Shown piece after piece: positions 24,873 through 30,806 of a stretch of DNA of 30,806 nt. The DNA comes from CAYJAD01 sp964371195 (GTDB lineage: Bacteria > Desulfobacterota > Desulfovibrionia > Desulfovibrionales > Desulfovibrionaceae). The notes under the pieces are model-generated. The model had not been told where the DNA came from and made no database searches. It saw only the letters and a list, made by a program, of their open reading frames with translations. Position numbers and translations under genes: made by a program. Location: positions 1 to 30,806 of the forward strand of contig CAYJLD010000023.1 in assembly GCA_964371195.1 (NCBI GenBank), written 5' to 3'. Every line of letters begins with the position of its first letter. Within the stretch, counting starts at the first letter, position 1.

Positions 24873-25670
24873 TTATTCTCCAACTATGGCTAAAGCTGTC
24901 TCAACATCGGCATCATCATGAACAATGGCGCGCAAAGCAGCTACAAGCTGCAAGCGACGTGGATGTTGGAAGACATTACGCCCCACTGAAAGGCCTGCAC
25001 CGCCAGCACGTAAGGAGTCATAAACGACTTGCAAAAATTCGCGCGTAGAATTCATTTTTTCACCACCAGCAATAACTACAGGAACACAACAAGCCTCAAC
25101 AACTGTGGCAAAGCTATCTATATCACCACTATAAGCTACTTTCACAATATCCGCGCCAAGCTCAACACCCACACGAGCACAATGGGCAACAGCTTGTGGG
25201 TCAAAACTATTACTGATTTTTGGACCACGAGCATACATCATGGCAAGCAGTGGTATGCCCCAACGGTCACAATCTTCTGCAACTTTTCCAAGGTCTGTTA
25301 GCATGGTGTATTCTTCTGGGTCACCAAGGTTTATATGCACAGAAACTGCATCAGCCCCATAACGAATAGCTTCTTCAACCGAACCTACCAATGCCTTGCA
25401 ATTGCCACTGGGATCAAGAGTTGTTGAAGCAGACAAATGCATTATCAAGCCCACATCTTTTCCACCCATGCGATGTCCACAGCGAATAAGACCCTTATGC
25501 ATTAACACAGCATCTGCTCCGCCACTTGCCATATCATTAACTACTTTACGAGCATCTTCAATGCCTTCAATGGGACCAAGTGTTATACCATGATCTAAGG
25601 GGACAATGATGGTACGTTCACTTTCTCGATTAATGATACGCTCAAGACGAATTTTTTTTCCAAGCTGCAT
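24873..25670 (-). CDS. 2-amino-3,7-dideoxy-D-threo-hept-6-ulosonate synthase (AroA')
   Basis: This class I aldolase-type enzyme condenses L-aspartate semialdehyde with 6-deoxy-5-ketofructose 1-phosphate, starting the shikimate pathway without erythrose 4-phosphate. The 265-residue protein has D26-H27 (VPLDHGITLGP), Y146 (LAMMYARGP) and K177 (DIVKVAYSGD). These line up with Asp33, Tyr153 and Lys184 as I recall them for the Methanocaldococcus enzyme, with one constant offset. GGAGLSVGRNVFQH is the phosphate-binding end. It is the first structural gene of the operon, behind a Phe-rich leader and attenuator. A minus-strand AAAGGAAAA precedes ATG. Confidence 0.93.
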   Translation of the reverse strand: MQLGKKIRLERIINRESERTIIVPLDHGITLGPIEGIEDARKVVNDMASGGADAVLMHKGLIRCGHRMGGKDVGLIMHLSASTTLDPSGNCKALVGSVEEAIRYGADAVSVHINLGDPEEYTMLTDLGKVAEDCDRWGIPLLAMMYARGPKISNSFDPQAVAHCARVGVELGADIVKVAYSGDIDSFATVVEACCVPVVIAGGEKMNSTREFLQVVYDSLRAGGAGLSVGRNVFQHPRRLQLVAALRAIVHDDADVETALAIVGE

Positions 25671-25689
25671 GACAATTTTCCTTTATTTA

Positions 25690-25707
25690 AAGTGTTCTAA
25701 AACACTT
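25690..25707 (-). promoter_or_regulatory. Small hairpin between attenuator and first structural gene
   Basis: AAGTGTT and AACACTT form a perfect 7-bp stem with a 4-base loop, 19 bases upstream of the start codon. No T tract follows. It may protect or expose the downstream ribosome-binding site. Confidence 0.45.
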
Positions 25708-25732
25708 GAGGCTTACGGCCCTAATAAACAAT

Positions 25733-25764
25733 AAAAAAGGGCCGCTGGCTTTCGCCTGCGGCCC
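25733..25764 (-). terminator. Attenuator terminator (3:4 hairpin) of the aromatic operon
   Basis: On the minus strand GGGCCGC-A-GGC pairs with GCC-A-GCGGCCC around a GAAA tetraloop, followed by TTTTTT (25738-25733). It is the most stable hairpin I can see in this gap. It lies between the Phe-rich leader peptide and the first structural gene, the position of an attenuator. Confidence 0.93.
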
Positions 25765-25868
25765 CAAGGACATTTAACAAAAAATATGCATTACATCCTT
25801 TGACCACAGGCGCGACTAAAATAACCAAAAAATGCAAAAAATGCATTTTGGTTAAAAAAAGATGTGGT
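25753..25868 (-). promoter_or_regulatory. Alternative leader pairings (1:2 and antiterminator 2:3)
   Basis: Region 2 (minus CGCCTGTGG, 25812-25804) can pair with region 3 (CCGCAGGCG, 25761-25753) in nine pairs with one G-U. AAGGA (25800-25796) with TCCTT (25770-25766) extends it. Region 3 is the left arm of the terminator, so the two folds exclude each other. Region 1 (ACCACA, 25868-25863, codons 7-8 of the leader peptide) can pair with TGTGGT (25808-25803), which blocks region 2. A ribosome held at the Phe codons would cover or pass region 1 and leave region 2 free, giving read-through. Confidence 0.82.
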
Positions 25869-25886
25869 AAAGTATTGTTTTTGCAT
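25791..25886 (-). CDS. Phenylalanine-rich leader peptide, 31 aa
   Basis: From ATG 25886 to TAA 25791-25793 the minus strand encodes 31 residues. Eight are Phe, all TTT, at positions 6, 10, 11, 16, 17, 19, 20 and 23; Tyr are at 5 and 22. AAGG lies 9 bases before ATG. The stop lies 27 bases before the terminator hairpin, and region 2 of the antiterminator overlaps codons 26-28. This is the layout of the enteric pheA leader, but here in front of the archaeal-type shikimate operon. A ribosome slowed by scarce Phe-tRNA would favour read-through. The peptide itself probably has no function. Confidence 0.88.
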   Translation of the reverse strand: MQKQYFTTSFFNQNAFFAFFGYFSRACGQRM

Positions 25887-25918
25887 GTTTAAAAACCTTA
25901 ATAAATTTCGTTGGAGAG

Positions 25919-25947
25919 ACTCTAATTCAAATTAAATATATTGTCAA
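25919..25947 (-). promoter_or_regulatory. Promoter of the aromatic amino-acid operon
   Basis: On the minus strand TTGACA (25947-25942) and TAGAGT (25924-25919) are separated by 17 bases. The predicted start near 25912 lies about 26 bases before the leader ATG. The -35 is a perfect consensus and the -10 has four of six bases. Confidence 0.8.
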
Positions 25948-26043
25948 CAATTAATGTAAAATTTTTTTACAACATATTTTGCAAAACCTAGATCATTTTA
26001 TATTATGCCTTTATATAAGCGCTTACATTGTACAAAAAAGCAT

Positions 26044-26072
26044 TTGCCAGTAATAGCAAATAACATTATAGC
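26044..26072 (+). promoter_or_regulatory. Candidate promoter for queF
   Basis: TTGCCA (26044-26049) and TATAGC (26067-26072) are 17 bases apart and lie 35 bases before the queF start. No preQ1 riboswitch-like fold was recognised between them and the gene. Confidence 0.5.
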
Positions 26073-26106
26073 AATTGCAACAAATAACTGCTTATAAGAG
26101 GTACAT

Positions 26107-26607
26107 ATGTCATATACAAAAAGTCAAGATACCATAAACCACCTTAAGACCCTAGGTACAGGAAAAATGCCGCCCGTACAAGGAGCTCCAGGGCTAATGC
26201 AGCTTGAGGCCTTCCCCAATTGTTACCCTGATCGCAACTATATAATAAGCATTAGTTATCCAGAGTTTACATCGCTTTGCCCAGTTACAGGCCAGCCAGA
26301 TTTTGGCACAATCGTGATGGAATATATACCTCACAAAAAGTGTGTTGAATCAAAAAGTTTTAAACTTTACATGTTTGCATACCGTAATCATCAATCATTT
26401 ATGGAGACCATAACCAACAGCATTTTAGATCATATGTGGGAACTGTTAGAACCTCGCTGGTGTTATATTAAAGGCATTTTTCTGCCTCGCGGAGGTACAA
26501 ATATCCACGTTTTTGCTGAACGTTATAAAGACTTGCCAGAACCTCAATCCACACTTTTATATCAAAGTGTGCAAAGCTGGAAATCAGACTTAAGACCACT
26601 TAAATAG
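26107..26607 (+). CDS. queF: NADPH-dependent 7-cyano-7-deazaguanine reductase
   Basis: QueF reduces the nitrile preQ0 to the amine preQ1 in queuosine synthesis for tRNA. The 166-residue protein is the short (unimodular, B. subtilis-like) form. The nucleophile C58 (FTSLCPVTGQPDF) and D65 are present, as is the NADPH/QueF motif ESKSFKLYMFAYRNH. EPRWCYIKGIFLPRGG closes the fold. GAGG precedes ATG by 5 bases. It is divergent from the aromatic operon and followed by a hairpin, so it is probably a single-gene unit; no other que gene is seen here. Confidence 0.95.
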   Translation: MSYTKSQDTINHLKTLGTGKMPPVQGAPGLMQLEAFPNCYPDRNYIISISYPEFTSLCPVTGQPDFGTIVMEYIPHKKCVESKSFKLYMFAYRNHQSFMETITNSILDHMWELLEPRWCYIKGIFLPRGGTNIHVFAERYKDLPEPQSTLLYQSVQSWKSDLRPLK

Positions 26608-26640
26608 AAATATAACTGCTTGCTATCTTACATAACTGTG

Positions 26641-26672
26641 AGTTGCTTCTTGTAAGAATAGAAGAAGCAACT
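26641..26672 (+). terminator. Hairpin after queF
   Basis: AGTTGCTTCTT (26641-26651) and AAGAAGCAACT (26662-26672) form a perfect 11-bp stem with a 10-base loop. The T tract after it is weak (TCTTGTT). The rest of the gap to the next gene holds no convincing feature. Confidence 0.6.
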
Positions 26673-26875
26673 TCTTGTTATGAGGTCATGTATATTGCCA
26701 TGTGACGCTGTGCTAGCATATATGACGTCCTTTGCCCTATTCATTACGAAATACGATTTTAGAATATTTCTAAACGCATCGATGATAATCCCCTTGCTTT
26801 TTGAGACATGGGGATATATATGTATATTGAACAAGTTTTACTGCCATTAGGCATAATCACCATATGGAGGTCATT

Positions 26876-27577
26876 ATGGAAACAAGTCGTACTGTTGCCA
26901 GTCAAGGCGTCAGTGTTGCTTCGATATTTTTACGCCAAGTATATCAATGGATGACCATTGGTCTTGGAACTACAGCTGTGCTTGCTTGGGTAGTTGCAAA
27001 CTCCGAAGCTGCTCGCCAGCTCATTTTTGGTAATAGCATTGTATTAATTGGTCTTATTATTGCTCAATTTGGGTTAGTTATGGCCATTTCTGCTGCTGTG
27101 CAACGTATGTCTGCAAGCACAGCAACTGGTTTATTCTTGCTATATTCAGGCCTAACCGGGGTTACATTATCAAGCATTTTCATTGCATACCCCATAGGTT
27201 CCATCGTTAATGCCTTTGTTGTGACGGCTGGTACTTTTTTTGCCATGAGTGTTTACGGCCTTGTAACAAAGCGTGACTTAACAAGTATGGGTAGTTTTTT
27301 AATAATGGGACTTTTTGGACTCATTATTGCCATGATTGTAAATATATTTTTACAAAGTGCTATGATGGATTTTGTTATTAGTGCCATTGGAGTTTTAATT
27401 TTTACTGGATTAACAGCTTACGATACCCAAAAAATTAAAAACTTTGGGGCCAATGCTCCTCTATCTGACGCCACAGCAGTTCGCCGCGGAGTCATTTTAG
27501 GTGCACTAACATTATATCTTGATTTTATTAACTTATTCCTTATGATGCTTCGTTTTTTTGGTGGTAGCAGAGATTAA
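26876..27577 (+). CDS. BAX inhibitor-1 / YccA-family inner-membrane protein
   Basis: The 233-residue protein is almost wholly hydrophobic, with about seven membrane segments, and belongs to the BI-1 (UPF0005) family. Members include E. coli YccA, which modulates the FtsH protease, and the calcium-leak protein BsYetJ. Family segments are RQVYQWMTIGLGTTAVLAW near the N-terminus, FVVTAGTFFAMSVYGL with TKRDLTSMGSFLIMGLFG after it, and TAYDTQKIK with LYLDFINLFLMMLRFFG at the end. The start was set at ATG 26876, 5 bases after GGAGG; the ATG at 26864 overlaps the ribosome-binding site. A strong terminator follows. Confidence 0.92.
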   Translation: METSRTVASQGVSVASIFLRQVYQWMTIGLGTTAVLAWVVANSEAARQLIFGNSIVLIGLIIAQFGLVMAISAAVQRMSASTATGLFLLYSGLTGVTLSSIFIAYPIGSIVNAFVVTAGTFFAMSVYGLVTKRDLTSMGSFLIMGLFGLIIAMIVNIFLQSAMMDFVISAIGVLIFTGLTAYDTQKIKNFGANAPLSDATAVRRGVILGALTLYLDFINLFLMMLRFFGGSRD

Positions 27578-27600
27578 TCTTGCATTATAAAATAATATTG

Positions 27601-27643
27601 AGGGCTTTTCTTTTATGATTGCATGATGGAAAAGCCCTTTTTT
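27601..27643 (+). terminator. Intrinsic terminator after the BI-1-like gene
   Basis: AGGGCTTTTC (27601-27610) pairs with GAAAAGCCCT (27629-27638) and is followed by a run of six T (27638-27643). It lies just upstream of the RNase R start, so rnr needs its own promoter or read-through. Confidence 0.88.
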
Positions 27644-27669
27644 ATTCACTATATTTTGAGGGTATAAGC

Positions 27670-29973
27670 GTGGGCACAAAGCAAAAAACTTTTTCATCCA
27701 AAAAAAAGCATAAATATCAATCAAATACCAACATCTCTATTAACACGCTACTGGACCTCTTAACAGCTGGGCACAAACCCATGCGCATCGATCAAATTTT
27801 GCGTGCTACTGGTTTGATGCGAAAACAAAAAGCATTAGTTGAGGAGTTATTATTTCAATTAGTTGAGCAGGGGCACGTCATGCGTTTACATGGAGGGCAA
27901 TGGGTTGCCAAAGCTCAAATACGCACTCTTATTGGTAGGTATAGCATACAACGCTCTGGAGCGCACTTTGTCGATTTAATAAAGGATAAATCTAAGAGCG
28001 GCAATACTAGCCCTAGCTCTGTTTTTATACATCCTTCACAAGCTGGGGACGCATGGCATGGAGACATGGTACGTGTGGCCATATTGCCAGGACGACGCAC
28101 TCAGTCCAAGCATAGCAAACCCGAAGGACGCATAGTAGAAATTTTAGAGCGTGCAGCCACTACATTAACCGTACGTGTTTTACAACAAGAAAAGGGACAC
28201 AAGCAAAATCGCTTTATATTATGCAAACCTGCTGATCCAAGATTTCCTTTTCTCTTACGCTTAGACACTCAAGATCTAGAAAGTATCCCCAAACGCAATG
28301 AGCTTATTTTAGTAACAGCACTTGAACAACTGGCCTCTGATTTATGGTCAGCACAGTTTATTTCAAGCATAGGTTATGAAGATGATGTGGCGGTGCAAGA
28401 AAATTTAGTCAAACTAAATCATCAAGCCCCAACAGATTTTCCACAAGCAGCCCTAAATGAAGCTCAGGCATTTGGCAAGAGTCCATCAAAGCAAGACTTA
28501 CAAGACCGCGAAGATTGGTCAAAGCTACCCTTTGTCACTATTGATGGAGAAAATGCCCGCGATTTTGATGATGCCATTCATGTAGAAAAACTACCTCATA
28601 ATGAAGGCTGGTGTTTGCGTGTGGGCATTGCAGATGTTACGCATTATTTGCGCTCCAATTCTGCTCTTGATAAGGAAGCCCAAGCCCGTGGTAACTCATG
28701 GTATTTCCCCTGCTCTGTGGAGCCAATGCTCCCAACTGCTCTATCCAATGGTTTGTGTAGTCTAAACCCCCATGAGCAAAGACTTATTATGCTTGCAGAG
28801 CTTTACTTTACCCATGATGGTAGCGTTCAAAAAAGTCGCTTTGCAAATGCTTATATTTGTTCTGCTGCACGCCTCACTTACAATCAAGTCAAAGCCTTGG
28901 TTCTTGATAAAGATGAAAGCACACGCCAAGCATTTACCTTAGCACATAGAGGTACTGAAATATTAAATATGCTTGAACAGGCCCTAGATTTAGCGCGTAC
29001 CCTAGCCAAAGTGCGTGAGCTTAGAGGTAGTCTTGATTTTCATATGCCTGAGCCGGAATATATATTTGATGAGAGTGGGCATGTAACCAATATACAAAGA
29101 AAAGAAAATCACTTTGCTCATCAAATTATCGAAGAGTTCATGATTGCAGCCAATGAAGCTGTTGCTCGTTTTTTAACCGAGCACGATGTACCTTTGCTTT
29201 ATAGAACCCATCCAGAGCCTGAAGTTACTCACCTTGAAGGTCTATTTCGCACTCTTGCAACCACTAGCTTAGCAGAAAATTTACCTAGGCGTCCCAATGC
29301 CCAAAGCTTACAAGACATATTGCATGCCGCAAAAACAAGCCCCCAAGAATTTTTAATTAGCCGTTTGACCTTACGTACTATGCCTCAAGCAAGGTATTAT
29401 CCAGAAAATATTGGGCACTTTGGTCTTGCTTCAACTAATTATTGTCACTTTACTTCACCCATACGGCGCTATGCCGATGTGGTTGTGCATAGGGCCTTAA
29501 AGCATGCCTTAGGTCTTGATGTGGGTAAAATACCCTCAGCTCAAAAGCTTATTATCTTGGGTGATAAATTAAATCATGCTGAACGGGCAGCCATTGATGC
29601 TGAGCGCGAAATGGCAAAACGCCTTGCAGCCTTAGTATTACAAGATCGCATTGGTGAAGGATTTGATGGTATTATTTGTGGATTATCTGATTTTGGTATT
29701 TTTGTGGAGCTTGAAGCCATGCCCATTGAAGGCATGATTCGTATTGCTGATCTTGGCGATGACTATTTTGAGTATGACCAAGAAAGACAAGAACTTATTG
29801 GAGTTATGCATGGGCACATTTATAAACTAGGTCAATTTGTGCGAACTAGGCTAGTTGGCGTTAATCTTGGCCGCTTAGAAATTACCCTAGGACTTGTACA
29901 AAATCGTAAACCAAGGGGACAGCGCTCCAAATACATTACCCCAAAAAATAAACGCCGCTTCCAAAAACATTAA
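27670..29973 (+). CDS. rnr: Ribonuclease R
   Basis: RNase R is a processive 3'-5' exoribonuclease that degrades structured RNA, including rRNA and tmRNA-tagged messages. The start was set at GTG 27670, 6 bases after GAGGG; a longer frame from 27619 begins inside the upstream terminator. The 767-residue product has a basic N-terminal tail, a winged-helix-like region (about 20-85), cold-shock domains, the RNB catalytic domain with D298 in ARDFDDAIHVE and SPIRRYADVVVHR, an S1 domain (about 655-740) and a Lys/Arg-rich C-terminus (RKPRGQRSKYITPKNKRR). All active-site motifs look intact. The end overlaps a bidirectional terminator. Confidence 0.96.
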   Translation: MGTKQKTFSSKKKHKYQSNTNISINTLLDLLTAGHKPMRIDQILRATGLMRKQKALVEELLFQLVEQGHVMRLHGGQWVAKAQIRTLIGRYSIQRSGAHFVDLIKDKSKSGNTSPSSVFIHPSQAGDAWHGDMVRVAILPGRRTQSKHSKPEGRIVEILERAATTLTVRVLQQEKGHKQNRFILCKPADPRFPFLLRLDTQDLESIPKRNELILVTALEQLASDLWSAQFISSIGYEDDVAVQENLVKLNHQAPTDFPQAALNEAQAFGKSPSKQDLQDREDWSKLPFVTIDGENARDFDDAIHVEKLPHNEGWCLRVGIADVTHYLRSNSALDKEAQARGNSWYFPCSVEPMLPTALSNGLCSLNPHEQRLIMLAELYFTHDGSVQKSRFANAYICSAARLTYNQVKALVLDKDESTRQAFTLAHRGTEILNMLEQALDLARTLAKVRELRGSLDFHMPEPEYIFDESGHVTNIQRKENHFAHQIIEEFMIAANEAVARFLTEHDVPLLYRTHPEPEVTHLEGLFRTLATTSLAENLPRRPNAQSLQDILHAAKTSPQEFLISRLTLRTMPQARYYPENIGHFGLASTNYCHFTSPIRRYADVVVHRALKHALGLDVGKIPSAQKLIILGDKLNHAERAAIDAEREMAKRLAALVLQDRIGEGFDGIICGLSDFGIFVELEAMPIEGMIRIADLGDDYFEYDQERQELIGVMHGHIYKLGQFVRTRLVGVNLGRLEITLGLVQNRKPRGQRSKYITPKNKRRFQKH

Positions 29974-30006
29974 TCATTTGAAAGCAGCGTTTATTACACT
30001 TTTTTA
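29947..30006. terminator. Bidirectional terminator between rnr and the lipoprotein gene
   Basis: AATAAACGC-C-GCTT (29947-29960) pairs with AAGC-A-GCGTTTATT (29982-29995), leaving one mismatch. On the plus strand CACTTTTTT follows; on the minus strand TTTTTT follows directly. The left arm forms the last codons of rnr. Confidence 0.83.
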
Positions 30007-30046
30007 TAAGTTAATCAGCTAAATCTAAAATTTTTACTTTTAACAT

Positions 30047-30721
30047 TTAATCCAAAGCTTCAATATTAGTTGTGGCATCACCTGGCACCATAACCTTAAC
30101 GTCCACTGAACGTGCAATCCAAGGTAGGGCCGAGTGAAGTAAGTCTGGCAAAACACCTTCAATGGCTTTTAAATTACCTACATTTTGACTTTGTACGCGC
30201 CAAAGCAAGCGGGCTGGTTTTGCCGGTAAGTAACTCAATGCATCTGCATAGCTTAGAGGTTTTTGCAAAAATGGAGCTAGCCCATCACTTTCACCTTGGG
30301 CCAATTCATTACTCCAAGCCTCCACAATTAAAGTGCGTAAATATTTTTCTTCCTTAATATATCGCTCCCTTTGCCATGGACCACGCCCACCAAACCCAAA
30401 GTCCCATAAAGGATTTTCCTTAATTGTTATATAAGGTCCAACACTTTGCCAATATACCCGCACATGCACTTGAGCACTGCCTTGCTCTTGTACAACATAG
30501 CCAGCATTAGTGAGGGCTGCTTTTAACGGATTAACAATTAAATCAGGTAAAGGTTCTTGTTCTTTACCACTAGGTAATGGGCCAATGCTAACACTTTGAC
30601 CGCTAGGAGAGTAGCCTTCTTCTGCCGTAGCACTAACGGTAGAATCAACATGTTTTGAACAGCCAAGACTTACAAAGCAACTTAGCAGTATAACAAAGAA
30701 TAAAATGTAACATTTTTTCAT
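30047..30721 (-). CDS. Lipoprotein, DUF4136-like, 224 aa
   Basis: The N-terminus KKCYILFFVILLSCFVSLGC is a lipoprotein signal peptide with the lipobox SLGC; C21 is the likely lipidated residue. Residues after it are low-complexity (Ser/Pro/Gly), then a domain with AQVHVRVYWQSVG, FGFGGRGPWQ and YLRTLIVEAWSNELAQ resembles DUF4136-type envelope lipoproteins. Family assignment is from memory and only moderately sure. Its role is unknown; a periplasmic or outer-membrane location is inferred from the lipobox. The interspersed repeat begins 16 bases upstream of its start codon, so it may lie within or overlap the promoter. Confidence 0.85.
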   Translation of the reverse strand: MKKCYILFFVILLSCFVSLGCSKHVDSTVSATAEEGYSPSGQSVSIGPLPSGKEQEPLPDLIVNPLKAALTNAGYVVQEQGSAQVHVRVYWQSVGPYITIKENPLWDFGFGGRGPWQRERYIKEEKYLRTLIVEAWSNELAQGESDGLAPFLQKPLSYADALSYLPAKPARLLWRVQSQNVGNLKAIEGVLPDLLHSALPWIARSVDVKVMVPGDATTNIEALD

Positions 30722-30736
30722 AGCATTGTTTTACTT

Positions 30737-30806
30737 AATTAGTTGGTACTAAAAAACGCGTTTCACGCATTTTTCTAAAAAGGCACGCTCGCTCCAAATA
30801 TCGCTT
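30737..30806. repeat. Interspersed direct repeat, copy 2 (cut by window edge)
   Basis: Matches 47-116 with three mismatches; the final 55 bases are identical. The window stops inside the repeat, so its right end is unseen. It lies just upstream of the lipoprotein gene. Confidence 0.85.

Noticed and set aside
25671..25912. T-box leader for the aromatic operon
   Set aside because: No T-box consensus or specifier-loop fold was seen; the Phe-rich translated leader explains the structure better.
26073..26106. preQ1 riboswitch before queF
   Set aside because: The 34 bases before the start do not show the preQ1-I stem-loop and A-rich tail.
26628..26834. Minus-strand frame of 68 codons between queF and the BI-1-like gene
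   Set aside because: It covers the queF terminator hairpin and has no ribosome-binding site or recognisable sequence.
27619..27669. N-terminal extension of RNase R from ATG 27619
   Set aside because: The extension overlaps the right arm of a strong terminator and lacks a ribosome-binding site; GTG 27670 has GAGGG upstream.
1..30806. CRISPR array, prophage, transposase or tRNA gene
   Set aside because: No regularly spaced repeats, phage or transposase motifs, or tRNA T-loop patterns were found on reading both strands; a tRNA scan was not possible.

Overview
The window is an A+T-rich stretch of a Gram-negative bacterial chromosome. Gene content and order point to the Desulfovibrionaceae, a low-GC relative of Desulfovibrio or Lawsonia. 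The main clues are the aminodeoxyheptulosonate (archaeal-type) entry to the shikimate pathway in one operon with pheA, aroA and tyrA, a fused CbiE-CbiT next to CbiD, a periplasmic VWA-OmpA protein, and envelope and LPS genes. The species cannot be named from sequence alone. No tRNA, rRNA, CRISPR array, transposase or phage gene was found.

Layout. 1-435: the tail of a gene, an interspersed repeat and terminators. 436-2400 (minus): a YhaM-like nuclease, tmk and a 110-aa unknown. 2552-3878 (plus): surE and a phosphoribosyltransferase, followed by a duplicated terminator hairpin enclosing a structured 209-bp segment. 4155-4502 (minus): a cupin, then a 475-bp gap with an imperfect palindromic element. 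4978-10317 (plus): envelope block amiC, Skp/OmpH, fabZ, heptose kinase and a glycosyltransferase. 10322-10597 (minus): a 91-aa unknown. 10776-12680 (plus): htpG. 12732-18977 (minus): a four-gene operon with a CntK/DapF-like racemase, a 1016-aa membrane protein carrying a degenerate PHP-like domain, cbiD and cobL. 19209-20616 (plus): VWA-OmpA and an exported partner. 20641-25670 (minus): the aromatic amino-acid operon. 26107-29973 (plus): queF, a BAX-inhibitor-1-like protein and RNase R. 30047-30721 (minus): a lipoprotein, followed by a second copy of the terminal repeat.

The strongest finding is in front of the aromatic operon. A TTGACA-N17-TAGAGT promoter is followed by a 31-codon leader peptide with eight TTT Phe codons and two Tyr codons. 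A GC-rich hairpin with a T6 tract lies before the first structural gene, and mutually exclusive 1:2, 2:3 and 3:4 pairings can be drawn by eye. This is the layout of ribosome-mediated Phe attenuation, here placed over an archaeal-type shikimate/Phe/Tyr operon.

The second candidate is the operon that couples a CntK-like racemase and a large uncharacterised membrane protein to cobalamin methyltransferases. Several non-coding repeats and palindromes also deserve genome-wide comparison.
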